64,000 nt of DNA from Craspedostauros australis (Eukaryota > Bacillariophyta > Bacillariophyceae > Mastogloiales > Achnanthaceae): assembly GCA_026770025.1 (NCBI GenBank), contig JAMXDE010000023.1:310001-374000 (forward strand), written 5' to 3'. Made by a program: the position numbers and the translations under genes. The notes under the pieces were generated by a model, which saw nothing but the letters and a program-made list of their open reading frames with translations, searched no databases and was not told where the DNA came from. Positions 34,046 to 43,306 of this stretch are shown here, piece after piece; positions within the stretch are counted from its first letter, which is position 1, and every line of letters starts with the position of its first letter.

Positions 34046-37000
34046 TCAGGCACCGCCAAAGAGTGTCCTCGCCTCGCAGACACCACTCGTTTCATTCATA
34101 TCCATTAAGCACGATCTTGAGCAAACCTGCTCCTGTTGTGCAGAGATGGGGCATTCCTCGCAGCTGGCGACGAAGACATTCGTATCGCATGCCACGCATC
34201 CTCCACGACATTGCTTGGCGTTTTCGTTCTGTTCCACACAACCCAGCGGCCCGCAACAAGCCGTGCAGCACGAACACACAACGTGGGATAGAATCCCTTC
34301 CGCTGGGTCTCCGTTGCAGTCAGCCCCAAACGAAACCGCCGGGTTTGCCAACATGCTCGACCCGGAGCAAAAGATCGGGTCCAGATTGCCTGTGATCAAG
34401 GTGCTCTGGATGTTGAAGTCTGTCAGCTTGGTCAATGCTGCAAGCTGTGTTGGGATGGTGCCGTTGAAGCCGTTGTCGTACAATTGCAACTTTTTCATCT
34501 TGCTCAGCTTCCCCACTTCTGAAGGGATTGGCCCAACCATGTTGTTGCTGAAGCCGAAGAAGGCCGAGAGGTCAACTAGTTTGCCCACCTCGGTCGGAAG
34601 CGTCCCGATCAACCGATTCCCCCGGACTGAGAGAAGCGTTAAAGATGTCATCTTGCCCACTTCGGTTGGTATGGTGCCTGTCAGTCGGTTCGCATAGAGG
34701 CGCAAAGCTCTTAACCGACGCAGGTAGCCCAGTTCAGACGGTATCGTTTCATTGAATCGGTTGTCATGGAGGCGGAGGAGCGTCAATTTCGTCAACTGCC
34801 CCAGCTCGGAAGGGATTGGCCCGCTCAATTGAGTGACAGAAATCTTCAGAGAAGTGAGGCTGCTCAGATTCCCGATCTCTGTCGGGACAGTTCCACTGAA
34901 ACCATTAGTGCTGAGTCGCAGGGATGTCAGTTGCTGCAAGTCTCCAATTTGTGATGGGATCCGGCCTGTGAACGAATTGCTTTGTGCCATGAAACCAGCC
35001 AATGCCACCATGCCACCCAGTTCGGTGGGGAGTTGTCCATTCAGCCCATTTCCATAGATGTCCAAAGTGCGCAACGCCTTGAGCTGGGCGAATTCGGAGG
35101 GGAAGGGCCCCGTCAGAGCATTGGTATGCAAGCTCATCAGTGTCAGAGCACCCAATTCGCCCAGCTCGGACGGAATCTGCCCGCTCAACGAATTGTTACT
35201 CAGCCACATGTCCCGCAGCTTGCTGAGTGCTCCCCATTCCTTCGGGATCGGACCATCAAGATTGTTGTTCTGGAGGTAGAGATCCCGCAACGCCTTCATC
35301 CCTGCCAGCTCTGTTGGGAGCCTCCCGCTCAATGAGCATTCGCTGATGCTCAGCACTTCCATCATTGTTAGGTTCTTCATCTCTGATGGGATTGTCCCGC
35401 GCAGCCTTCTATTATCATGCAACTGCATATTTTGCATCTTCGTCAATTTGCCCATCTCTGTCGGGAGAGTGCCCGTCAACCCTGCACTGTATGCGAAGAG
35501 AATGGATAGCTTGTTCAAATTGCCCAATTCGGAAGGGATGGACCCTGTGAACAGGTTTGTGCGAATGGAAATCCGATCTAAGTCAGTCAACTTGCCGATT
35601 TCGGTTGGGAGGGGCCCAGTCAACTTGTTCTCATACAGCCAAAGCCGCGTCATTGCTGTCAGCCGGCCGATCTGCGTTGGGACCCGGCCTTTCAGCTGGT
35701 TTGAATGCACCCACAGCCCATTCAACTTGGTTAGCTTGCCAAGCTCACTCGGGATCTGCCCTGTTAGCTGGCATCTACTCATCTCCAGATCAGATAGAAG
35801 CGTGCACTGGCCGATTTCGGTTGGGATCTTACCAGACACCATTGACGCCAGTGATCGAAAGATCTCCAGCTTGGTCAGCGCACCAAGGGTTGTCGGCAGC
35901 TCGCCCGAAAGGCCGCTTTCATGCAGTTGCAAGGCCCTGAGATTCGTAAGATCGCCAACATGCGATGACAGTGACCCCGTGATGGGATTGGCCTGCAACT
36001 GCACATCCTCCAAGCTCCGTAGATTATACAGAGCTGGATCGATGTCGCCTTGGACGTTGGTATCGGGAAGGAGCAAGCTCACGATGTATCCATCCTCTTG
36101 ACACCCGATGCCCCGACTGCCATCGTTCCAACCGCAGATATCCCCATCGGAAGGAAGATCGAAGTCCACGGTCCAACCCTCTCCATTCATGGAGTAGTAC
36201 AAGCTGATGAAGCCGTAGTGCTCCAGGAGTCTTCTCACTGTGTTGGCGTGATTGGTATGGTTGGCACCAGAGATCATTTGTGTCACATGTTCATTCTGCG
36301 GACGTGCCATCCAGTCCAGCACTTTGTGCGGAATACTGCCAGGATCTGCGAATGCTGATTCGTTGATGGATGTCGGTGGTGTCAGAAGCGATGGTGCGAG
36401 GAGGTCCAAGATCGCGAAGAATTGATCGGACTGTGGGAAGCTGTTGGTGGGGGAAGTGGAGGGAGAGGCAGAGGGATCTGTTGATGGCGCGGTTGACGGT
36501 GCGGTGGTTGGTATGGCTGACGGTGTGAACGAAGGCTCTGTTGTCATGGACGGTGCATGAGATGGCTCCACCATCAATGTGGGATGAGTAGGCGACATCG
36601 TTGAAAACTGCTCTGGGTCAGGTGTGGGCATTGACGATTGGCCTTCGCTTGTGGCGGGCATGGATGTTGGTGCGCCCGTCGCGACGTTGGAGTCCAAGCC
36701 AACTACATTGGAATTCTTGTCTGTTGCATCATCCGTGCCACTGTTTTGTTGCAGCAGCACAGCGGTGACAACCCCAGCAACAAGAGCGATGCAGACCAAG
36801 GCGAGCAATATTTTCGATTTCCGATGCCGTTTGTTGGATGTTGTCCCAGCTTTCCTCGTTCCGTCGCCGTCGCCGTCGGAATCATCTTGAATCGATCCAT
36901 CATCGCCACGGGTACCACCCGGATTACCAGGTCGAGCTGATGCCCCATCCCGGTGGAGCGGTTCTGCCACCACCAAGTCGATACCGCGGTTTATCCTGCT

Positions 37001-38245
37001 GCCATATTCGATCTCCATCTCCTCCCGTATTACCTGCCGTAGTTCGTCCTGAGTCATCGCTTCGTGAGCCACAACGGCAGGGTACGTCACGGTGGAAAGC
37101 GACATTGGATCTGTGACTGCTACCGTTGGCATTGGCATGTTTGGCTCCATGGATACGCGAGCATAGCTTTCATCACCGTTGCTGCGGGGATCATCGTTGT
37201 TTGGATCACGAAGTCGTGGCAACTGATCCTGCGACTCGCGTATCGTCCGACTCGTGCTGCGGGTCGTTGCTGTATCACTCGCGGCAGTGACCGTGTCGCG
37301 GTTGCCACTGTGGCCGACGTGGGCACTGCCAACGTTCTCCGGATCAAGCAATTCATATTCCGGCTGCTCAGTTGTCGTCGGATCGGTGTCGACGTTGCTT
37401 TTGTTGACGTCACTATCCCAATTTCCGTGCACGATATTCCCGAGCTTGTGAAGAGGTTGGACTTTCACGGTATCAACGTTTCTTTCACAATCCACCTTCT
37501 GAACATCGCTGTCGTTTGCGCTGCCTGGTCTGTCGACTGACAAGGATTTGCGGATCTGATCGTACCGGTGATGCGGCGAAGCGACGGAAGGCCTCGGCGT
37601 GCGTTCCAGCAAACCCTTTTGGAAAGGCCGCGCTTCGCCATCTGTACCATCTCTGATGGCTTGCGCAAAAGAGGAAGGGCGGTGATCAGATTTGGACAAC
37701 GATGCATTGACCGATGTCAGCCGACGAGGTCTGGACGACGCCTGCGCTTCGTTCTTCTTGTCGCCGCGTGGCAATATCTGCGTGTTCCTACGAATCCGCC
37801 TGCTTCGGCGCAGCGACGTTGGGTTATCACTGGTGGCGCATTGGTGACCGTTTGGACTTCTTTGCAGCGTCGGTGCTGCAGACATGGCTCTTCGTGGCGC
37901 AGCGGAAGGCGTCTGCATTGACGTTGGCGTTGGCATTGGCGTGGATGGAGGGTTATTCTGAGTTGTGCTGGGAGGTTGAGAAGCATTGCGAGCTTCGGCA
38001 TCATCGTAAAAGCTATCGTCGACGGAGTTGCGGTTGTCGGCGTTGCCTGGTTGGTCTGTTTGTGCTGCTGGAACGGGGAGTTGGCTTCTGTCTCGGTCTC
38101 CGTTCCCCCCTCCCACTGGGACGGCGTCTGATCCGCCTGCGTCACCCGCAGCTGCAACTACTTGCGCGGCACTCTGAGAAGCGCTGCGATTGGAGGTGCC
38201 TTCGCCTGTTTCTTCATCTGCAATTCTCTCACCGGCGACGCTCAT
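34046..38245 (-). CDS. LRR receptor-like protein, tandem copy B
   Basis: A 1399-residue single-exon paralogue of copy A with the same plan: ~475-residue cytosolic region, membrane helix about 478-500, Thr/Ser/Pro stalk (longer than in copy A), cap with the same GEGW/ICGW signatures, about 22 LRRs, and the Cys-rich C-terminus. The N-terminal region and stalk have diverged from copy A. The cap and first nine LRRs are nearly or wholly identical in protein and DNA. The LRRs after that differ in sequence and number, and the last LRRs with the Cys-rich end are again very similar. The alternating pattern points to conversion or unequal exchange between the copies. Confidence 0.9.
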   Translation of the reverse strand: MSVAGERIADEETGEGTSNRSASQSAAQVVAAAGDAGGSDAVPVGGGNGDRDRSQLPVPAAQTDQPGNADNRNSVDDSFYDDAEARNASQPPSTTQNNPPSTPMPTPTSMQTPSAAPRRAMSAAPTLQRSPNGHQCATSDNPTSLRRSRRIRRNTQILPRGDKKNEAQASSRPRRLTSVNASLSKSDHRPSSFAQAIRDGTDGEARPFQKGLLERTPRPSVASPHHRYDQIRKSLSVDRPGSANDSDVQKVDCERNVDTVKVQPLHKLGNIVHGNWDSDVNKSNVDTDPTTTEQPEYELLDPENVGSAHVGHSGNRDTVTAASDTATTRSTSRTIRESQDQLPRLRDPNNDDPRSNGDESYARVSMEPNMPMPTVAVTDPMSLSTVTYPAVVAHEAMTQDELRQVIREEMEIEYGSRINRGIDLVVAEPLHRDGASARPGNPGGTRGDDGSIQDDSDGDGDGTRKAGTTSNKRHRKSKILLALVCIALVAGVVTAVLLQQNSGTDDATDKNSNVVGLDSNVATGAPTSMPATSEGQSSMPTPDPEQFSTMSPTHPTLMVEPSHAPSMTTEPSFTPSAIPTTAPSTAPSTDPSASPSTSPTNSFPQSDQFFAILDLLAPSLLTPPTSINESAFADPGSIPHKVLDWMARPQNEHVTQMISGANHTNHANTVRRLLEHYGFISLYYSMNGEGWTVDFDLPSDGDICGWNDGSRGIGCQEDGYIVSLLLPDTNVQGDIDPALYNLRSLEDVQLQANPITGSLSSHVGDLTNLRALQLHESGLSGELPTTLGALTKLEIFRSLASMVSGKIPTEIGQCTLLSDLEMSRCQLTGQIPSELGKLTKLNGLWVHSNQLKGRVPTQIGRLTAMTRLWLYENKLTGPLPTEIGKLTDLDRISIRTNLFTGSIPSELGNLNKLSILFAYSAGLTGTLPTEMGKLTKMQNMQLHDNRRLRGTIPSEMKNLTMMEVLSISECSLSGRLPTELAGMKALRDLYLQNNNLDGPIPKEWGALSKLRDMWLSNNSLSGQIPSELGELGALTLMSLHTNALTGPFPSEFAQLKALRTLDIYGNGLNGQLPTELGGMVALAGFMAQSNSFTGRIPSQIGDLQQLTSLRLSTNGFSGTVPTEIGNLSSLTSLKISVTQLSGPIPSELGQLTKLTLLRLHDNRFNETIPSELGYLRRLRALRLYANRLTGTIPTEVGKMTSLTLLSVRGNRLIGTLPTEVGKLVDLSAFFGFSNNMVGPIPSEVGKLSKMKKLQLYDNGFNGTIPTQLAALTKLTDFNIQSTLITGNLDPIFCSGSSMLANPAVSFGADCNGDPAEGILSHVVCSCCTACCGPLGCVEQNENAKQCRGGCVACDTNVFVASCEECPISAQQEQVCSRSCLMDMNETSGVCEARTLFGGA

Positions 38246-38607
38246 GGTGCGTGTGCGTTCTTGGGTACTCCTATGTCGCAGAGTCGACTTGGGTACGAGT
38301 GGGGTACACGACGAGCTATTGGTGCTCTGTGGGAGCTCTTTTGTGTTGTGAGGTTGACGAGATCCGTCGCTGTCTCAGTGCAGGAAATGGCAGCGCATGC
38401 GTCGCTGAGTGCTTCAGTGACGTTTGTGCTGCGGTCGCGACTCTTGGTTGTTGCGAGGAACTCTGCACGAGTACTGGTGCGCAATCGTTGATTGCATGGT
38501 CGTTTGTGTTGGCATTGGCGAGAGGCATTTTGTGGAAGGGGTGGGTGACCTTTCCGGCGATTTTCTCCCTCAATCGCGTTCGTGAATTGATGCAATGACT
38601 GTGTGAA

Positions 38608-38863
38608 GGCAAACGGATTGCGAGTTGGGCCAATTTCTGCCGATAATTGATTTTGTCGTTGGTGTGCTCATTGCGACATCAACAGACATCGATTCGTGAC
38701 GTCATCGTTCTCTATTGTATTCGTAAAGACCCCAATTCGGCGCGAGAAAGAGACACCAACAACCAAATCCTTTCCAGCCACACCAAAGGCATCAGCACAT
38801 CATCGCACCAGGACATCAAGGGCAATGGAGAAGCAAAACAAGAGAGATGTGTACGAGTATGAG
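38608..38863 (+). repeat. Dispersed duplicate of sulfotransferase upstream region (copy 1)
   Basis: About 256 bp closely matching 54656-54919 in the same orientation, from ggcaaacggattgcgag through an ATGGAGAAGCAA and a following acidic-codon stretch. Here the short frame after that ATG ends after 13 codons, so no gene follows. The segment lies upstream of LRR copy B but points away from it. Confidence 0.8.
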
Positions 38864-40180
38864 TAGCTCGTATTTCTTTACGACCCAACGCCCAATAATT
38901 GGGAGATAAACAATTTGAAATCAGATATTCGGACTATCGACCCCAACGCCTATGAGTGGGGACCTCTTTTCTTTATATATTCTGAATCCTCTCGAACTCC
39001 TCTTTCCAACCATGCTATTACATCTGTTGGCAAGTTCCGCTCATGGAAGCCTATGATCATGGAAGACGGTGTTGGTTGATAGTCATTCTGTTTGCTATTT
39101 CATTACGTTGGCACTCTGATCCTCTCAGTGTCTCCGTTCTCTTGCCTGATGCTCTTGGTGCATCTCTATGTTTTGTAGATTGGTCTCTGACTACAAGTCA
39201 GTACACGAGATGCTCTCTTGCTGCTCTTCACATTCTCTCTCTCTTTCTCAATATTGCGTGTTCATGATACACGACACTCCATGTTCAATGCGTACTCTGC
39301 ATTTGACACTCCATTCGTTCACTACTGGTTCCTACTCCATGAGTGCTCACCACTTGAACTCCTCCTCATGTATCCATGATCTCGATGCCCTTCAGTCATC
39401 GGATCTTCACCTACTGCTTCTGACATGGAGACAGATGTCAACATGGTGACACAATGACATCCTGTCAACATCAGCTGTCATCTTCCTTGTTCCTCCAGAT
39501 GTCACGTTCCATCGATGATGCGATGGTCTGTCAGATGATATCATCATCTGGGGTTTAGTTGGGAAGTACTTCAAGCTTTGCTTGATACCATACGTTTCCA
39601 TTGATGGATGGACGGACGATGTTCCTGATTCTCTCAGAAATCGTTGATTGCAAACTTCCTCCAGAGATTCTGCTCATTTTCGTGCATTCCATTTGTGCTG
39701 TGATTTTGACAAATCACATCATACTATTGGCACGAATGTAGTTATACCGTCCAAGTATGTATAAGAGAATAGAGGGTGAACGATGCACATATACATGTAC
39801 ATCTTGACATATACATGCATGTACATCTCGACATTCCAACATGTCATACAATCATCAAGGAACACTTGCCCTTTCATTCCATTTGGTTTGAGCCCACCAT
39901 TGTCACTGTTTGTGCTTCCCCAAACACTCTGATGCTTGTGTGCGAGATGATCTTGTTTTGTGAAAGGCGTAGGCACCCGTTTGTTGAATGGTATTGAAAT
40001 GAGAGAGTCTTCTACAGGTATGGTACACACATGAATGGAAACGAAGAAAGCTGTGGCGAGTTGCGATTCTTCGTGTGATTGCATTGCTTTGAGAATGTCG
40101 TCGTCGTAGTTGTTGACATTGACGTTGGTTTGGTTGTATCTGTTTTTTGTGGGCCGCCATCGTTTTCTCTACTTCGTGTA
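38864..40180. other. Intergenic region
   Basis: About 1.3 kb with no supported gene. A short tandem duplication of a 20-24-bp unit (acatatacatg...) sits at about 39786-39832. The right end is the 3' flank of the third LRR gene's original coding region. Confidence 0.45.
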
Positions 40181-40381
40181 TTAGCAGCCGGTGCAACAGG
40201 TACAGATAATTTCTGGGTCTTCACCATTCCGACCGCTTGCGCAGCCGCTTGGGCGATGCCTGAGAGAGAATGAAGATGTGCAGAAGAGGGGGTCAAGTTC
40301 GCTGATGATATTGTTATTTTTGAGGCGAATATAGTCAACATGTGTAAGCTTAGCCAGTTGTGTTGGGACAATGGCGCTGAA
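40181..40381 (-). pseudogene. Cut-off C-terminal end of LRR protein C
   Basis: Directly after the TAG that ends the 40382-43306 frame, the same frame stays open for 66 codons to a TAA at 40181-40183. It reads like the missing end of the family: an LRR containing VPTQLAKLT, then SELDPLFC and a closing DPEIICTCCTGC. This corresponds to TIPTQLAALT, GNLDPIFC and VVCSCCTACC in copies A and B. The match in order and frame shows that the TAG interrupts a once longer gene, unless it is read through. Confidence 0.85.
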
Positions 40382-43306
40382 CTAGATTCCGGGGATCCTG
40401 ACTAATTCCAATGATGCGAGGAGACCAACCTGAGTTGGAAGCGGTCTAGTGAATTTGGTCCGTTCTAGATCAAGAAAGGTGAGTGCTGTGAGTTGACCAA
40501 TCTCGGATGGAAGCTGCCCAGTGAAGTCGGTAGATCCCAAATCAAGAAAGGCGAGAGCTGTCAGCTGACCAATCTCGGATGGTAGCCGCCCAGTGAAGTC
40601 AGTTGGCCCCAAATCAAGAAAAGTGAGAGCTGTCAGCTGACCAATCTCCGATGGAAGCCGCCCTGTGAATTTGGTCCATTCTAGATCAAGAAAGGTGAGT
40701 GCCGTCAGAATACCAATCTCAGATGGTAGCCGCCCAGTGAAGCCAGCAGGTCCCAAATCAAGAAAGGCGAGAGCTGTCAGCTGACCAATCTCGGATGGAA
40801 GACGCCCAGTGAAGTCCGTTGGCCCCAAATCAAGAAAGGTGAGAGCTGTCAGCTGACCAATCTCGGATGGAATCTGTCCAGTGAGATCGGTGAAATCTAG
40901 GTCAAGAAAGGCGAGAGCCGTCAGCTGACCAATCTCGGATGGAAGACGCCCAGTGAAACGCGCCTGTTCCAGATCAAGATGTCCCAATGCTGTCAGCCGA
41001 CCAATCTCAGATGGAATCTGTTCAGCGAAGTCAGTAGGTCCCATATCAAGAGAGGTAAGCGCTGTCAGCTGACCAATCTCGGATGGAAGCCGTCCAGTGA
41101 ATTTGGTCGATTCTAGATCAAGAAAGGTGAGCGCTGTCAGCTGACCAATCTCGGATGGAAGCTGTCCAGTGAAGCCAGCAGGCCCCAAATCAAGAAAGGC
41201 AAGAGCTGTCAGCTGACCAATCTCAGATGGAATCTGTTCAGCGAAGTCAGTAGGTCCCAAATCAAGATAGGTGAGTGCTGTCAGCTGACCAATCTCTGAT
41301 GGAAGCCGCCCTGTGAATTTGGTCGATTCCAGATCAAGAAAGGTGAGTGCTGTCAGATTACCAACCTCAGATGGTAGCCGCCCAGTGAAGCCAGCAGGTC
41401 CCAAATCAAGAAAGGCGAGAGCTGTCAGCTGACCAATCTCGGATGGAAGACGCCCAGTGAAGTCCGTTGGCCCCAAATCAAGAAAGGTGAGTGCTGTCAG
41501 CTGACCAATCTCTGATGGAAGCCGCCCTGTGAATTTGGTCCATTCTAGATCAAGAAAGGTGAGTGCTGTCAGATTACCAACCTCAGATGGTAGCTGCCCA
41601 GTGAAGCCAGCAGGTCCCAAATCAAGAAAGGCGAGAGCTGTCAGCTGACCAATCTCGGATGGAAGACGCCCAGTGAAGTCCGTTGGCCCCAAATCAAGAA
41701 AGGTGAGAGCTGTCAGCTGACCAATCTCGGATGGAATCTGTCCAGTGAGATCGGTGAAATCTAGGTCAAGAAAGGCGAGAGCCGTCAGCTGACCAATCTC
41801 GGATGGAAGACGCCCAGTGAAACGCGCCTGTTCCAGATCAAGATGTCCCAATGCTGTCAGCCGACCAATCTCAGATGGAATCTGTTCAGCGAAGTCAGTA
41901 GGTCCCATATCAAGAGAGGTAAGCGCTGTCAGTTGACCAATCTCGGATGGAAGCCGTCCAGTGAATTTGGTCGATTCTAGATCAAGAAAGGTGAGCGCTG
42001 TCAGCTGACCAATCTCGGATGGAAGCTGTCCAGTGAAGCCGTTGGTGTCCAGATCAAGATATCGTAATGCTGTCAATCGACCAATCTGAGAAGGAAGTGG
42101 TCCAGCGAAGTTGTTGGACTCCAGGTCAAGACGTGTCAATTGTGTAAGTTGATGTATTTCTGACGGAAACGCGCCTCGCAGTTCCATGTACACTAGAGTT
42201 AGCTCTGATAGCATACTCAACATGCCAATGTGACTGAAGATAATACCATCGATCTGTCCGCGAGTGCTGGAAGTCATTTCCATTGACCATTTCTCAAGGT
42301 GTGAGAGATGATACAGGGCTGGATCGAGCGTGCCCCGCATGCCTTCGTCACCCAAAGCTACTTGTACCACATGGCCATTATCGCATGTCACGCCACCAGA
42401 GGAAGAGTGCCAGTCGCACACGTCAGCATCTGATAGAAAGCCCATCTTGTCGTTCCACTTGGCTCCATGCAGTGAAAAGAATATGCTCACCACTGCATAG
42501 TACTCCAATAGGCGCGTGACATTGGCTTGTGCATCTTCCGCGATCATTGATGTGAGGTATTGGTGGTTGCTGTTTGCCATCCAGTTCAATGTCCGGTGTG
42601 CAGTACTGGTTGGGCTGGCGAGTATGGTTGTATCGATGAAGGTAGGCTCTTCTTGGAGTGTGGGCAGGAGCACCTCCCAAATGGCGAAGAAAGCTTCCGA
42701 TTGATCGAAGCTGTACGTTGGGTTCGACGAGGGTAAATCACTCGGTATATCCGTGGGTCTATGAGTTGGGCTCGACGAGGGTAGATCACTCGGTATATCT
42801 GTGGGTCTATGAGTTGGGTTCGACGAGGGTAGATCACTCGGTGTATCTGTGGGTCTGTGAGTTGGGTTCGACGAGGGTAGATCACTTGGTGTATCTGTGG
42901 GTCTGTAGGTCGGATTTTGTGACGGTCGATCACTAGGGCCATTTGCGGTGGGCTGATACCTACTGCTGCCATCAATGTTGTTGTTGCCGTTGCTGCTGCT
43001 GTTCTCGCCACTGGGGGAGAACACTACGCCTACTGCAATGGCAACAGCTACACCGACGACCAGGAACATCACCGTAACAATACCTTTCCAGCTCCATCCT
43101 GCCCGCCGAGAAAATGATTCAGGATTCTCATCATCTCTACCGAAGACCCCTGCAACTGCATCTGGAAGATAGATTGCATTCTCTGTGTTATCATCACATG
43201 CTGTCTCTTCATCCATTGTTGGGTATGAATGTGGCTGCGGCTGCGGCTGCGGCTGTGTAGGTGGATTGTGCGTCAGTCGCACCAGCGACGAAGATGTGAA
43301 TGTCAC
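40382..43306 (-). CDS. LRR receptor-like protein C, probably truncated by an in-frame stop
   Basis: The open frame codes 974 residues. The more likely start is the internal Met at 43216 (MDEETACDD), because the first 30 residues are a Pro-Gln repeat from a GCGGCT-type repeat. A cytosolic part of only ~40 residues precedes a membrane helix (about 72-95). Next come a stalk with four 16-residue PTHRPTDxPSDLPSSN repeats, a cap with HGAKWNDKMGFLSDADVC, and about 24 LRRs, mostly exactly 24 residues with the consensus LTALTFLDLGPTDFTGRLPS. The frame stops at TAG 40382-40384 in the middle of an LRR, and the family's C-terminal end continues in frame beyond it. It could still yield an anchored LRR protein lacking its Cys-rich end. 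Confidence 0.8.
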   Translation of the reverse strand: MTFTSSSLVRLTHNPPTQPQPQPQPHSYPTMDEETACDDNTENAIYLPDAVAGVFGRDDENPESFSRRAGWSWKGIVTVMFLVVGVAVAIAVGVVFSPSGENSSSNGNNNIDGSSRYQPTANGPSDRPSQNPTYRPTDTPSDLPSSNPTHRPTDTPSDLPSSNPTHRPTDIPSDLPSSSPTHRPTDIPSDLPSSNPTYSFDQSEAFFAIWEVLLPTLQEEPTFIDTTILASPTSTAHRTLNWMANSNHQYLTSMIAEDAQANVTRLLEYYAVVSIFFSLHGAKWNDKMGFLSDADVCDWHSSSGGVTCDNGHVVQVALGDEGMRGTLDPALYHLSHLEKWSMEMTSSTRGQIDGIIFSHIGMLSMLSELTLVYMELRGAFPSEIHQLTQLTRLDLESNNFAGPLPSQIGRLTALRYLDLDTNGFTGQLPSEIGQLTALTFLDLESTKFTGRLPSEIGQLTALTSLDMGPTDFAEQIPSEIGRLTALGHLDLEQARFTGRLPSEIGQLTALAFLDLDFTDLTGQIPSEIGQLTALTFLDLGPTDFTGRLPSEIGQLTALAFLDLGPAGFTGQLPSEVGNLTALTFLDLEWTKFTGRLPSEIGQLTALTFLDLGPTDFTGRLPSEIGQLTALAFLDLGPAGFTGRLPSEVGNLTALTFLDLESTKFTGRLPSEIGQLTALTYLDLGPTDFAEQIPSEIGQLTALAFLDLGPAGFTGQLPSEIGQLTALTFLDLESTKFTGRLPSEIGQLTALTSLDMGPTDFAEQIPSEIGRLTALGHLDLEQARFTGRLPSEIGQLTALAFLDLDFTDLTGQIPSEIGQLTALTFLDLGPTDFTGRLPSEIGQLTALAFLDLGPAGFTGRLPSEIGILTALTFLDLEWTKFTGRLPSEIGQLTALTFLDLGPTDFTGRLPSEIGQLTALAFLDLGSTDFTGQLPSEIGQLTALTFLDLERTKFTRPLPTQVGLLASLELVRIPGI
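40440..42130 (-). repeat. 72-bp LRR tandem array with 864-bp higher-order repeat
   Basis: About 23-24 copies of a 72-bp unit, each one LRR, with very high DNA similarity. Distinctive neighbours recur in the same order at a spacing of 864 bp (12 units): for example the unit beginning aatctgtccagtgag at 40871 recurs at 41735, and the cagtgaaacgcgcctg unit at 40951 recurs at 41815. This shows a recent block duplication within the array. Confidence 0.9.
42717..42908 (-). repeat. Four 48-bp repeats coding a Pro/Ser/Thr stalk
   Basis: Four direct copies at 42717, 42765, 42813 and 42861, each coding 16 residues of the PTDxPSDLPSSNPTHR type. They encode the stalk between the membrane helix and LRR cap of protein C. 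Small base differences separate the copies. Confidence 0.9.

Noticed and set aside
40012-40371. 119-codon minus-strand ORF after LRR gene C
   Set aside because: It is an off-frame reading of the cut-off C-terminal end of gene C, which is the better explanation.
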